From Bosea sp. 685 (lineage in GTDB: Bacteria > Pseudomonadota > Alphaproteobacteria > Rhizobiales > Beijerinckiaceae): a stretch of 64,000 nucleotides of DNA. This document shows positions 11,267 through 20,519 of the stretch, piece by piece; the stretch's first letter is position 1, and each line of letters begins with the position of its first letter. The notes under the pieces were generated by a model. It was not told where the DNA came from and made no database searches. It saw only the letters and a program-made list of their open reading frames with translations. Location of the stretch: the NCBI RefSeq assembly GCF_031884435.1, contig NZ_CP134779.1, forward strand, positions 2,232,001 to 2,296,000. The letters are read 5' to 3'. The translations under genes were made by a program, and so were the position numbers.

Positions 11267-12769
11267 ATGGGCGCAGCACGCCATATCCTCGCGATCGACC
11301 AGGGAACGACCTCCTCGCGCGCGATTCTGTTCGATGAGGGATTGCGCGCCGTCGCCAGCGCCCAGCAGGAATTCACGCAACATTTCCCTGCCTCGGGCTG
11401 GGTCGAGCATGAGCCGGAAGACCTGTGGGAGAGTGTGCTGGCGACCTGTCGCGAGGCGATCGCGAAGGCGGGCCTCAGTGCGGGCGATGTCGCTGCGATC
11501 GGAATCACCAATCAGCGCGAGACCACGCTGGTCTGGGACCGCAGCACGGGCCACGCTATCCACCGCGCCATCGTCTGGCAGGACCGGCGCACGGCGGACG
11601 CTTGCGCGAAGTTGGTCGAGGCAGGGCATGAGGCGCTTGTCGCCGAGCGGACGGGCTTGCGGATCGACCCCTATTTCTCTGCGACCAAGATCGCCTGGCT
11701 GCTCGACAATGTGCCAGGCGCCCGCCGCCGGGCGGAGGCCGGGGAACTCGCCTTCGGGACGGTCGATTCATTCCTGCTCTGGCGGCTGACCGGTGGGGCG
11801 GTGCATGCGACCGACGCGACCAATGCCGCGCGCACCATGCTGTTCGACATCAGGCGCGGCGCCTGGGATGCGGAGCTGCTGGCGCTGTTTGGGGTTCCAG
11901 CAGCGCTCCTGCCCGAGGTCAAGGATTGCGCCGCGCTGTTTGGCGAGAGCGCGCCGGAGCATTTCGGCAAGCCGATCCCGGTGCGCGGCATCGCTGGGGA
12001 CCAGCAGGCGGCGACGATCGGGCAGGCCTGCTTCTCGCCCGGCATGGTGAAGTCGACCTATGGCACGGGCTGCTTTGCCTTGCTCAATACGGGGGCTGCG
12101 CCGGTTGCCTCGAAGCACCGGCTGCTCAGCACCATTGCCTACCAGTTCGGCGGCGAACGAACCTATGCGCTGGAGGGCTCGATCTTCATCGCGGGAGCGG
12201 CGGTGCAATGGCTGCGTGACGGGCTCGGCATCATCGAAAAGGCGAGCGAGACCGGGCCCCTGGCGCAAGCGGCCGATCCGGCGCAGGAGGTCTATCTGGT
12301 GCCGGCCTTCGTCGGCCTTGGCGCGCCGCATTGGGATGCGCAGGCGCGCGGCGCGATGTTCGGACTGACGCGCAACAGCGGTCCGCGCGAATTCGCCCGG
12401 GCTGCGCTCGAAAGCGTCTGCTACCAGACACTCGACCTGATCGAGGCGATGCGGGCCGACTGGCCGGCAGCGGGGCAGGGCCAGTCGGTATTGCGTGTCG
12501 ATGGCGGCATGGTGGCCTCGGACTGGACGATGCAGCGGCTGGCTGACATTCTCGACCTCGCCGTCGATCGCCCCTCGGTGCTGGAGACCACGGCGCTGGG
12601 CGCGGCCTATCTCGCCGGGCTGGATGCGGGGCTGCTGCCGGAGCCCGATCGTTTCGCCGATCTCTGGCGGCTCGACCGGCGTTTCTCGCCGGCGATGGCC
12701 GGGAGCGAGCGGGAGCGTAAGGTCGCAGGTTGGCGCGACAGCGTGCGCCGGACCTTGAGTGGAGCGTGA
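11267..12769 (+). CDS. glpK: Glycerol kinase
   Basis: FGGY-family kinase converting glycerol to glycerol-3-phosphate. At 500 residues it is the standard length. It begins [20 protein letters not shown], with [38 protein letters not shown] and [20 protein letters not shown]. The frame is open from 11168, but ATG 11267 matches family N-termini and has purine-rich GGACGGAAG upstream. No glpF or glpD is adjacent, so glycerol metabolism is dispersed here. It is convergent with the Crp-like gene, separated by a hairpin. Confidence 0.97.
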   Translation: MGAARHILAIDQGTTSSRAILFDEGLRAVASAQQEFTQHFPASGWVEHEPEDLWESVLATCREAIAKAGLSAGDVAAIGITNQRETTLVWDRSTGHAIHRAIVWQDRRTADACAKLVEAGHEALVAERTGLRIDPYFSATKIAWLLDNVPGARRRAEAGELAFGTVDSFLLWRLTGGAVHATDATNAARTMLFDIRRGAWDAELLALFGVPAALLPEVKDCAALFGESAPEHFGKPIPVRGIAGDQQAATIGQACFSPGMVKSTYGTGCFALLNTGAAPVASKHRLLSTIAYQFGGERTYALEGSIFIAGAAVQWLRDGLGIIEKASETGPLAQAADPAQEVYLVPAFVGLGAPHWDAQARGAMFGLTRNSGPREFARAALESVCYQTLDLIEAMRADWPAAGQGQSVLRVDGGMVASDWTMQRLADILDLAVDRPSVLETTALGAAYLAGLDAGLLPEPDRFADLWRLDRRFSPAMAGSERERKVAGWRDSVRRTLSGA

Positions 12770-12778
12770 GCTCCACTC
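12757..12778. terminator. Hairpin between convergent glpK and crp-like genes
   Basis: A perfect 9-bp stem GAGTGGAGC/GCTCCACTC surrounds a 4-nt loop that holds the glpK stop codon. The crp-like stop follows at 12779. There is no long T-tract, so bidirectional termination is likely but not certain. Confidence 0.55.
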
Positions 12779-13456
12779 TCAGCCTTGAGCCAATGCCTCG
12801 AGCTTTTTGAGGTCGGTGATGGTCATGGTCTTGCCGTCGACCGCGATGCCGTGCTCGCGCAGGACATTGAACAGCCGCGACAGATTGGCCGGGGACATGC
12901 CGAGTTCATAGGCCAGGGCGCGTTTCGAGAAGACGATCTCGACGGTCGCGGAGCGACCGCTCGGGTCCATCTCGGCCAGAATCCATTGCGAGAGCCGCTG
13001 TTCCGCCGTCCGCAGCTTCTGATCGAGAAGCCGGTGCGTCATCGCCAGATAGGTCCCCGAGACATGAACCAGCGCGGCGTTGCAGACGGACTGGTCGTCG
13101 CGCACCGCCTTCAGGAAGGCCGCCGCTTCGATGGCGATGGCTTCGCAAGCCTCACGCGTGACGATCGACAACGCGGCGGGTTGATTTCGCATGGTCGCGG
13201 CGACCTCGAACACCATCGGCGCCGTTGTCGTGGCGAGGATGGTTTCGGCATCGTTCAACCGGGCCCAGGCTTCGATGGAGCCGGAGCGCAGGCAGTAGAT
13301 GTAGCGCGGAACCTGGCCGACCTGGTTGATCTCGATGCCGGCCGAAAAGGACTGAAAGATGCAGCTTGGCGCGAGATCGCGCAGCGTGGCTTCCTGTGCG
13401 CCGGAGAACATGGCGAATGTCCTCAGCGCCGATATGGCGATGTCAGGCATCATCAT
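12779..13456 (-). CDS. Crp/Fnr-family transcriptional regulator
   Basis: A 225-residue protein with an N-terminal cyclic-nucleotide-binding-like beta-barrel (SAGIEINQVGQVPRYIYCLRSG) and a C-terminal winged helix with recognition segment RALAYELGMSPANLSRLFNVL. It lacks the clustered N-terminal cysteines of FNR-type [4Fe-4S] sensors. The phosphate-binding cassette Arg-Ser of true CRP is not evident, so the ligand is unknown. Three consecutive ATGs start the gene; the first is used. The target regulon is unknown. Confidence 0.85.
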   Translation of the reverse strand: MMMPDIAISALRTFAMFSGAQEATLRDLAPSCIFQSFSAGIEINQVGQVPRYIYCLRSGSIEAWARLNDAETILATTTAPMVFEVAATMRNQPAALSIVTREACEAIAIEAAAFLKAVRDDQSVCNAALVHVSGTYLAMTHRLLDQKLRTAEQRLSQWILAEMDPSGRSATVEIVFSKRALAYELGMSPANLSRLFNVLREHGIAVDGKTMTITDLKKLEALAQG

Positions 13457-14307
13457 GCTCGTGACGTTTTGCCTGGCCGAGCTTCATTCGATCCGGCGAG
13501 AAGTTGGCCCAGACCGCCGGCCGCGACGCGCTGCAATGATGCCGCCGCGGCCGCCGCGGCAGATCTGTCAGATCAGTAGTCAGAAATTGGTTATATAGAG
13601 TAGACATCTTCACTTTTCGAAGATTTCGAGCGTGTTCGGAAAGCCCGCGATTCATTTATGCAGGTATAATATCAATCCTGCGTTGCGCTACCTCATCACG
13701 GTTGCAGCATCGCCTTTCGTCATGCGTTGCAGCATTGGGCGCAGGCCTATTTTGCAGGGATGGAGGCAGGTTCCTTCCGGAGCGCTCCATGGTTTGCCTG
13801 TCCGCCCCACCGTGCCGAGGAGGGGATTGCGGGGGCGTAGTTGATGGGCTTGCAAGGGCGCGCGGCCGTCCCCTGCATTGAACGGGCGCCGGGCTGTGTT
13901 GCGCGCAGGCCTGTGCAGTGTCCGGTTCGGAATTCCAGGCTTCTCTGGAATCGATATAAACTACTGTTGTTGCAGAAGAAATTTCGATTTGCTATGGCAC
14001 GTCGCAGTGCCGCCGAGTTGCCGTGACCACGCGGATTGCGCGTGGTTCGGCAATGTCCGAGCCTTCACAGCCAGCCCGTTTTGGGGTGAGCGAGCCGTTT
14101 CTTGGATATGCGCCCTCCGCTCGGCCGTGTCGGATTTAAGCCGCAACGGGACCGTAAGGACCCAGGGCGCTGACGATTGGGACCAGACTCCGCGATGGAT
14201 CGCAGGAATCGTATCATCCGCCTGGAAGCGAACCGGCAGGCCAAGGCCGGCCGTTGCGAGCAGGCGCGTTGCGATCTGGATTGCCGCGCAGCGTCGATGC
14301 GGCGGCC
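13457..14307. other. 851-bp intergenic region upstream of tonB
   Basis: It separates the divergent crp-like gene and tonB. A GATCTGTCAGATC near-palindrome lies around 13562-13574. A consensus -10 TATAAT is at 13665-13670 without a clear -35. An inverted repeat ATTCCAG-N6-CTGGAAT is at 13932-13951, just before TATAAAC. Short frames here show no recognisable protein features. I see no gene; it probably holds regulatory DNA for tonB and crp. Confidence 0.45.
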
Positions 14308-15213
14308 ATGAGCTTGGGTCGTGATGTGGGCATGGGTCGCGATGTGAACATCTCGCGCTTCTGGCCGGGCGCCCTGCGCTGGAGCGTGGCGGCGCTCGTC
14401 GTCGTCGGCGCCCATGCCGGGGCCGGTTGGACGATCCTGAACTGGCAGCAGGCCGAGGCCGCGGTGGGTGAGCCGCCGGCGGCCGTGATGATCGAACTCG
14501 CGCCGATCGCGGTCGCACCCGAAGCGCCGCCGCAGGAGGTCGCTCCCGGTCCCGAAATGGTCGAGGCCCAGCCGGAGCCTGTACCTGAACAGGTCGTCGA
14601 GAAGCCGCCCGAGGAGACGCCGCCCGAGCCTGAGCCGGCGGTGAAGCCGGTCGAGCCGACGCCGGAGGTTCCGCTGCCGGTGGTGCATCCCGAGCCCGAG
14701 ATCAAGCTGCCTGAGGCGCCGCAGATCGCCGATGCTCCGGTGGTGCTGCCGCCACCGCCGCCGCGCCCGGTGGTGCAGCGCAAGCCGCCTCCGCCGAAGC
14801 CGCGCGTGGCCGAGAGGCGCAAGCCGATCGAGCCCGACCGCCCGCAGATGCGCCAGACATCCGCGCCGCCGAGCGCACAGGCCCAGACAGCGCCCAGCAT
14901 GGCCGCGCCCTCGGCGGGGGCTGCCTCCACGCCGTCGGTGTCGCCGGCGAGCTGGCGCGGCACGCTGATCGCCCATCTCAACCGCTACAAGCGCTTCCCC
15001 GGCGGGGCGAGCCCCGGCACGGTGCAGGTCGCCTTCAGCATTGATCGCGGCGGGCGCGTGCTCTCGGCGCGCCTGGCGGGTTCCTCGGGCGATGCGATCC
15101 TCGACGAGGAGGCCGTCGCGATGGTCCGGCGGGCGAGCCCGGTGCCGGCGCCGCCGCAGGGCGTCGGCGGCGGGACGATCACTCTGGCCGTGCCGGTCCG
15201 GTTCTCGCGCTGA
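14308..15213 (+). CDS. TonB-family energy-transducing protein
   Basis: About 301 residues. A short cytoplasmic start is followed by one transmembrane helix (about 20-43) and a long Pro/Glu- then Pro/Lys-rich periplasmic spacer. The C-terminal TonB domain has LIAHLNRYKRFPGGASPGTVQVAF (as two halves) and GDAILDEEAVAMVRRASPVP. It couples the proton-motive force through ExbBD to outer-membrane receptors. No exbB, exbD or receptor gene is in the window. The start is uncertain: ATG 14308 is used, 14254 and 14329 are also in frame. Confidence 0.88.
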   Translation: MSLGRDVGMGRDVNISRFWPGALRWSVAALVVVGAHAGAGWTILNWQQAEAAVGEPPAAVMIELAPIAVAPEAPPQEVAPGPEMVEAQPEPVPEQVVEKPPEETPPEPEPAVKPVEPTPEVPLPVVHPEPEIKLPEAPQIADAPVVLPPPPPRPVVQRKPPPPKPRVAERRKPIEPDRPQMRQTSAPPSAQAQTAPSMAAPSAGAASTPSVSPASWRGTLIAHLNRYKRFPGGASPGTVQVAFSIDRGGRVLSARLAGSSGDAILDEEAVAMVRRASPVPAPPQGVGGGTITLAVPVRFSR

Positions 15214-15237
15214 GTTGGCGAATCTAGAGCCGATTCC

Positions 15238-15251
15238 GATCCAATTGGATC
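15238..15251. repeat. Palindrome GATCCAATTGGATC in intergenic repeat
   Basis: A perfect 14-bp palindrome within the 138-bp gap between convergent tonB and the EamA transporter gene, followed by a CGCGTTTTATTCACGCG inverted repeat (15280-15297). It resembles dispersed intergenic elements of Hyphomicrobiales and may serve as a bidirectional 3' boundary. Confidence 0.6.
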
Positions 15252-15351
15252 GTTCAACAGATCTAACCCTTTGTTTTGACGCGTTTTATTCACGCGAGCC
15301 GGCGACGACTTCGCTCGAAAACGCTCTCGTCGGTTTCGGCTCGCCTGAAGG

Positions 15352-16311
15352 TCAGGGCGGGGAGGGGCTGTCGGCCCGGCCAAGCCGGGGACCGGGGGCT
15401 TGCCGGCTGGCGGTCGCGACGGCAAAGCCTGCCAAGATCAGCACGATCCCGATGAGATGGAACGAGCGGACGGGCTCGCCCAGCAGCAGGAAGGCGAGCG
15501 TCGCCGTGAACAGCGCGACGAGGTGGAAGGACGCGCCGGTGACGGTTGCTCCCAGCATGGCGACGCAACGGTTCCAGAGCACGAAGGCCAGGAGCGAGGC
15601 GAAGACGCCGATATAGAGCACGGCGGCAATCGAGCCTGCGTCGAGCGGGATCGTCGCGCCGCGGGCGAGCTCAGTCACCCAGAACGGCATCAGCACGAGC
15701 AAGCCCGTCACCATCGTCGCGGCGAGGAAGACGAGCGGGTCAAGCGCGGCGGGCTTGCGCCGGATCAGGACCGAGTAGAGCGCGTAGTTCGCAACCGCGA
15801 TCAGGACCAGGATCTCGCCGCCGCCGAGCGAGAGATGCCCGAGGCTGCCAAGATCGCCGCGCGACACGATCCAGGTGACGCCCAGGAAGGAGAGGGCGAT
15901 GCCGAACAGGGTTTTGGGCCGCACGGGCTCGACACCGAGCGCGAAGGCGGCGAGCGGCACCATCAGCGGCAAGGTCGAGTTCAGGAAGGCGACGCTGGCC
16001 GCCGGCACGGTCTGGAGGGCGAGGTAGCCCAGTGCATTGTAGCCGGCGACGCCGAAGGCTCCGCAGGCGAGAATAAGGAGAGCGTGCTGACGCAGCAGCT
16101 GCCGCTGCTCATAGGCGCGCCGCGCCACGAAAGGGGCGAGCACGACGAACGCCACGAGCCAGCGCCCGACGGCGAGCGAGACCGGCGGGAAGGTCGGCCC
16201 GAGCGCCCGGCCGAGCACGAGGTTGCCGGCCCAGAACAAGGGCGGCAGCCACAGCAGAAGCGCAGGACGCGCCCAGAGGCGAGCGGCGAGTCCCGGGACG
16301 GGATGTGTCAT
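15352..16311 (-). CDS. EamA/DMT-family transporter
   Basis: A 319-residue protein with ten predicted hydrophobic helices in two EamA repeats. The first ends near the AFALGVEPVRPKTLFG loop, and the second contains FLLLGEPVRSFHLIGIVLI, the typical ExxxxxxxxG loop. The family exports amino acids or metabolites. Its ATG overlaps the alaX stop (16308-16311), indicating translational coupling with the upstream alanyl-tRNA editing gene. The substrate is not determinable. Confidence 0.9.
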   Translation of the reverse strand: MTHPVPGLAARLWARPALLLWLPPLFWAGNLVLGRALGPTFPPVSLAVGRWLVAFVVLAPFVARRAYEQRQLLRQHALLILACGAFGVAGYNALGYLALQTVPAASVAFLNSTLPLMVPLAAFALGVEPVRPKTLFGIALSFLGVTWIVSRGDLGSLGHLSLGGGEILVLIAVANYALYSVLIRRKPAALDPLVFLAATMVTGLLVLMPFWVTELARGATIPLDAGSIAAVLYIGVFASLLAFVLWNRCVAMLGATVTGASFHLVALFTATLAFLLLGEPVRSFHLIGIVLILAGFAVATASRQAPGPRLGRADSPSPP

Positions 16312-17033
16312 GCCGCACCATCGAGGCCGATGCGCAGGCGGCGGTTGTGGCGGCCCTTGTTGTCGATCTTGAGGATGCGGATCGGGCGTGACGCCCCGGT
16401 CGTGGCGAGATGGGTCCCGCCGCAGGCCTGGCGGTCGAGCCCCACGATCTCGACCACGCGGATCGTGCCGTCGGAGGCAGGAGGTGGCGCGACCGAGCGC
16501 GAGCGGATCAGGCCCGGTTCGTCGAAGGCCGCGCTTTCGGTGACGTAAGCATCGCGGACGGGCAGGTTTTGCCTGATGACGTCGTTGATCGCCGGCTCCA
16601 ATGCGCGCAGGCGGTCATTGTCGGCCTCGGGCAGGTCGAAATCGATCCGGGCGCTGCCGTCCTCGTTCATCTGGACGCCGGTGACGAGCGCGCCGTTGAA
16701 GGACTGGTAGACCAGCGCGTTGACGACATGGAGGCCGGTGTGGAGCTCGCGCATGAGCTGGCGGAAGACCGGATCCACGACGGCCTCGACCGGGCCCGCG
16801 GGCAGTTCGACGGGCTCCGCCAGGATGTGCCAGAGCTTGCCTCCCTGCGCCTCGAAGCCGACGACACGGCTCTCGCCGCCGGCCCAGCGCAGGAGACCGC
16901 GATCGGGCAATTGCCCGCCACCACCCGGGTAGAACGGGCTTTCATCGAGGAGCAAACGCCCGGGCGCTGTTTCCGTCACCGCGGTGGTGAGCGTGAACAT
17001 GTCCGGATTGTCGAGGCAGTAGTGGCGGGCCAT
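16308..17033 (-). CDS. Stand-alone alanyl-tRNA editing hydrolase (AlaX)
   Basis: Trans-editing factor that deacylates mischarged Ser- or Gly-tRNA(Ala). At 241 residues it has the AlaRS editing-domain signature FYPGGGGQ at 34-41. The zinc site is His98-x3-His102 (HTGLH) and Cys204-x3-His208 (CGGTH). This is the longer AlaX-M-type form, including a partial glycine-rich N-terminal subdomain. It lies first in a two-gene unit with the EamA transporter. Confidence 0.93.
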   Translation of the reverse strand: MARHYCLDNPDMFTLTTAVTETAPGRLLLDESPFYPGGGGQLPDRGLLRWAGGESRVVGFEAQGGKLWHILAEPVELPAGPVEAVVDPVFRQLMRELHTGLHVVNALVYQSFNGALVTGVQMNEDGSARIDFDLPEADNDRLRALEPAINDVIRQNLPVRDAYVTESAAFDEPGLIRSRSVAPPPASDGTIRVVEIVGLDRQACGGTHLATTGASRPIRILKIDNKGRHNRRLRIGLDGAA

Positions 17034-17157
17034 GCCGTTGATATCCTGAGGCTTGAGCCGGCGACCATCGCTCCATAGCGGCAGCCGGCGGCCCGGTGTT
17101 CAGGGCAGTCTGGCAGAATCGCGGCGGGCGCTATTGGCTGGAATTGCGCGGCGGCGT

Positions 17158-17988
17158 TCAGCCCCGCGCCGCGCGCAGCCATTGCAGCGGCGTGATGCCG
17201 AAGCAGCGCTTGAAGTGCTTGTTGAGCGCGCTCTGGTCGCAGAAACCGGCGGCGAGGGCGGCCTCGACGATCGGCGTGCCGGCCTTGAGCTCGCGGAATG
17301 CGGCCTTGAGCCGGACCTGCGTCAGATAGGCGTGGGGCGTCAGGCCAGTCGCCCGCTTGAACAGTCCGATGAGCTGGAACGGCGTCAGGCCGACGACCGC
17401 GCCCATTTCGTCGAGTGTGAACTCTTCAGTGTAGCGCTCGTTCATCAGCGCCTGGACAACGCCCGCGAGCTCCCGGTCGCGCGGCGCGGCGGGAATGGGC
17501 TCGCCGCCGCTGCCATAGCGGCGGAACAGCACGCCGAAGCTGCTCACGAGCAGTTCATGCTCCTCCAGCGCGTCGCGGCCGTCGTCGAGCGCCTGGTGCA
17601 AGGCTAGGAAGGAGGCGACGAGGGCCTCGTCCCTGAAGGCGTTGGCGGTGAAATAGGGCGTCGCTCCGATGCCGAGCGAACGGCCCACCGCCTCGATCGC
17701 GGGCTTACTCAGATAGAGCCCGCGATAGCGCCAGCGCTTGCTCCAGCCCATGCGTCCCGAATGGGGCTCGGCCGGGTTGAACACCAGAAGCGTGGCAGCG
17801 CTCGCCTCCTCGGTCGAGCCGCGGCTCTTGAATTCCGAGCCGCCGGCCTCGGTGACCGCGACGACGAAGGCGTCATGGCTATGCGGCGCGTATTCGTGGC
17901 TGGTGAAATCGGCCGCAAGGCAGCTCAGGCCGGGAACATGGGGATCCCGCCAGTAACGTGAGCTGTTGCGCGTATCGATGCGAGCCAA
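17158..17988 (-). CDS. AraC-family transcriptional regulator
   Basis: A 276-residue protein. The N-terminal cupin sensor region has the HEYAPHSHDAFVVAV metal/ligand-like motif. The C-terminal pair of helix-turn-helices carries LDEMGAVVGLTPFQLIGLFK and IVEAALAAGFCDQSALNKHF, ending with FGITPLQWL. It lies between alaX and aidB, all leftward. The target is unknown. Confidence 0.9.
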   Translation of the reverse strand: MARIDTRNSSRYWRDPHVPGLSCLAADFTSHEYAPHSHDAFVVAVTEAGGSEFKSRGSTEEASAATLLVFNPAEPHSGRMGWSKRWRYRGLYLSKPAIEAVGRSLGIGATPYFTANAFRDEALVASFLALHQALDDGRDALEEHELLVSSFGVLFRRYGSGGEPIPAAPRDRELAGVVQALMNERYTEEFTLDEMGAVVGLTPFQLIGLFKRATGLTPHAYLTQVRLKAAFRELKAGTPIVEAALAAGFCDQSALNKHFKRCFGITPLQWLRAARG

Positions 17989-18054
17989 ACCGCCAATCTC
18001 CCAGATCGCAGCATAACCAAAGCCGGCCGCCGCCGCGACCTCTCGTTCAGCAGC

Positions 18055-19728
18055 CTATTGCAGCCGGGCCCGCGCGATGATCGCCGCAGCATCGACCCCG
18101 CGCGGCAGGCTGCCAAAAGCCCGGTTCGACAAGCCGTCCAGCCGCGAGGCGAGATAGGCATCGGCCACGGCGGGGATCGAGTGGCGCACCAGCAGCGAAG
18201 CCTCCATGACGGTTGCGATCATCGCCGTGACCTGGCGCGCGCGGTGCTCCAGTTCGAGCGGGTCGGAGAGTTCGACTTCCAGGGCATCGATCGCGGTGTC
18301 GAGACGATGGTCGACGCCCCGCGCCAAGGCGAGTTCATCGAGCAATGCCGCAACAGAGTCGGGCTCGCGCTGCAAGGCGCGCAGGACGTCGAGGCAGATG
18401 ACATTGCCCGTACCCTCCCAGATCCCATTCAGTGGCGCCTCGCGATAGAGCCGCGCCATCGGCTGCTCCTCGATGAAGCCGTTGCCACCATGGCATTCGA
18501 GGGCTTCGGCGATGAAGGCCGGCACGCGCTTGCAGTTCCAGAATTTCGCAACCGGGGTGAGGATGCGCTCCAGGAGGCGGGCCTGTTCCGAGCCTGCTGC
18601 GCTCTCGTCCACGGCGCGGGCGAGGCGGAAGGCGATCACGGTTGCGGCTTCCGATTCGAGGCAGAGATCGGCCAGCACATTGCGCATCAATGGCTGGTCG
18701 GCGAGCACGCGCTGAAAGACCCGGCGGCCATGCGTATGGTGCAGCGTCAGGTTCAAGGCCCAGCGCATCAGCCCGGCCGAGCCGATGGCGAAGTCGAGCC
18801 GGGTCAGATGGGCCATCTCGATCGCGGCCCGGACGCCGCGCCCTTCCTCGCCGAGCAGGACGGCATAGGTATCGTCATATTCGATCTCGCTCGAAGCGTT
18901 GGAGCGGTTGCCGCATTTGTCCTTGAGCCGCTGGATGAAGAAGCGGTTGCGCGTCCCGTCCGGCAATGAGCGCGGCACGAAGAAGCAGGATGGCCCCTGC
19001 TCGGTTTGGGCGAGTGTCAGGAAGGCGTCGCTCATCGGCGCCGAACAGAACCATTTATGGCCGGTCAGCCGGTATTCGCCGCCGGTTCCGCCGCCATCGA
19101 CCGGCATGGCCTGCGTCGTGTTGGCCCGCAGATCCGAGCCGCCCTGCTTCTCGGTCAGGGCCATTCCAATCGTGACGGCGGCCTTGTCCGTCGCGGGAAT
19201 GGCGCGCGGATCATAGGCTTCCGCGAGAGCCTTGCCTTCCCACATCGTACGAATGGCGGGCACGAGGCGCAGGCTTGGTATCGCCGAATAGGCCATTCCG
19301 GTGGGGCAGCCGACGCCATTCTCGATTTCGTTCCAGAGATAGCTGAGCGCGGCCCTGGCGGCATGGGCGCCGGGCCGCTTGGCGGTCCAGGCGAGGGAAT
19401 GCACGCCCGACCCGAAGGCTAGTCCCATCAAGGCGTGGTAGCTCGGGTGAAACTCGACGGCATCGATCCGGTGCCCGAAGCGGTCATGGCTCTTCAACGT
19501 AGGGCCGTGCTTGTTGGCGAGATGGGCATGCTCCTGAATCTCCGGGTCGCCAGCGGCGGCGCCGAGCCTTGAGGCGCGGTCTGCAACCCATCCCGCTCCT
19601 TCGCGATCGACTGCCTCGCGCAGGATCCGGTCCGCCTCGAAGAGATTGATGCCGGTCAGAGCGCCGGACTGGTTCGTGACCTCATGTGTCGTCGCCGGAT
19701 AAATCCGCGCATCGATCATCGACGGCAT
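18055..19728 (-). CDS. aidB: AidB-like acyl-CoA dehydrogenase-family protein
   Basis: A 557-residue flavoprotein of the AidB subgroup, longer than typical acyl-CoA dehydrogenases. FAD-contact motifs are IGMALTEKQGGSDLRANTTQ and GHKWFCSAPMSDAFL. ALECHGGNGFIEEQPMARLY and IWEGTGNVICLDVLRAL form the C-terminal core. AidB is induced in the adaptive response to alkylating agents in E. coli and binds DNA; whether that holds here is inference, as no ada gene is near. ATG at 19719 is an alternative start. Confidence 0.92.
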   Translation of the reverse strand: MPSMIDARIYPATTHEVTNQSGALTGINLFEADRILREAVDREGAGWVADRASRLGAAAGDPEIQEHAHLANKHGPTLKSHDRFGHRIDAVEFHPSYHALMGLAFGSGVHSLAWTAKRPGAHAARAALSYLWNEIENGVGCPTGMAYSAIPSLRLVPAIRTMWEGKALAEAYDPRAIPATDKAAVTIGMALTEKQGGSDLRANTTQAMPVDGGGTGGEYRLTGHKWFCSAPMSDAFLTLAQTEQGPSCFFVPRSLPDGTRNRFFIQRLKDKCGNRSNASSEIEYDDTYAVLLGEEGRGVRAAIEMAHLTRLDFAIGSAGLMRWALNLTLHHTHGRRVFQRVLADQPLMRNVLADLCLESEAATVIAFRLARAVDESAAGSEQARLLERILTPVAKFWNCKRVPAFIAEALECHGGNGFIEEQPMARLYREAPLNGIWEGTGNVICLDVLRALQREPDSVAALLDELALARGVDHRLDTAIDALEVELSDPLELEHRARQVTAMIATVMEASLLVRHSIPAVADAYLASRLDGLSNRAFGSLPRGVDAAAIIARARLQ

Positions 19729-20168
19729 GCCCGATCCTCCCCTTCGCTATGGATCGGGGGAGTGTAGGCCCGTGCGAGCATGGTTATTGGCTAAATTTGC
19801 AAAGAGGGGTCGCTCTTGCCGGAGCCGCGCGGCCTCAGGGGCGGCGCTTTCCGGGAGGTCGCAAAGACGTGCTCGCTCCAGGGCATCGATAAATTTGAAT
19901 AAAATCTGAATTAATTCAGTTCTATCATCGTCGCGCCGACCGGCAATATGTGAACAATCGCCGGCGATCCATGATGTGGATCGCGGCCGATCAAGCTGTC
20001 AGACACTATGAGAATGGCCCGTTGGTGTTGTATCCGGTTCTGTGTTCTGTAACCTAATCTAACGATGGCGATGGTTTCCCGCTTTGCATCCCGTCGCGGC
20101 CTCAATTAGTATTGAATCTAGCGTAGGAAGCCGGTTGGCGGGGCTGGCACGATCAGGGGTCTGTATTG
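19729..20168. other. AT-rich intergenic region with palindrome CTGAATTAATTCAG
   Basis: A 440-bp gap between divergent aidB and a small hypothetical gene. It holds the perfect 14-bp palindrome at 19906-19919 in a locally AT-rich stretch. A 64-codon leftward frame (19911-20105) is open, but it lacks a convincing ribosome site or family features and is not called. It probably contains promoters. Confidence 0.5.
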
Positions 20169-20477
20169 ATGTTGAGAGGAACTGAACCTCTCCAGATTTG
20201 GGAAATCATATCCTCCCCCGCCGGGAATGCTGCGTTGCAATACGCAGCGGAAGGGGGCGCTCCTTCACTTGAGCCTTTGATCGGATTGATTGAAGAGTGG
20301 TGGGGCCAATGGCTGGACGATGATCGCGAAGATCACCTGCGGCGGCTACATGACATGGTTGCACGCCTCATGGCCGCCAATGGCTGGGAGGAGGCCGGCT
20401 TCAGGCCGGTGCGCAGCGGGCGCTTCATCACCGAGGCGATGACGTTCCGCCGGGCGGGGATGGGGCGGCTGCAATAG
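20169..20477 (+). CDS. Small hypothetical protein
   Basis: A 102-residue acidic, Trp-rich soluble protein (WEIISS, EEWWGQWLDDD), followed by a basic C-terminal section. AGGGG lies 9 nt before ATG 20169. Codon use matches the neighbours. No family recognised. It lies between aidB and the glycosyltransferase gene, convergent with the latter. Confidence 0.6.
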   Translation: MLRGTEPLQIWEIISSPAGNAALQYAAEGGAPSLEPLIGLIEEWWGQWLDDDREDHLRRLHDMVARLMAANGWEEAGFRPVRSGRFITEAMTFRRAGMGRLQ

Positions 20478-20519
20478 CGCGACAAGAGGGCCTGATAGCC
20501 CGTCAGGCCAGATAGCCCG

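Noticed and set aside
19911..20105. 64-codon leftward small protein
   Set aside because: No ribosome-binding site or recognised family, and it contains part of a palindrome in an AT-rich regulatory gap.
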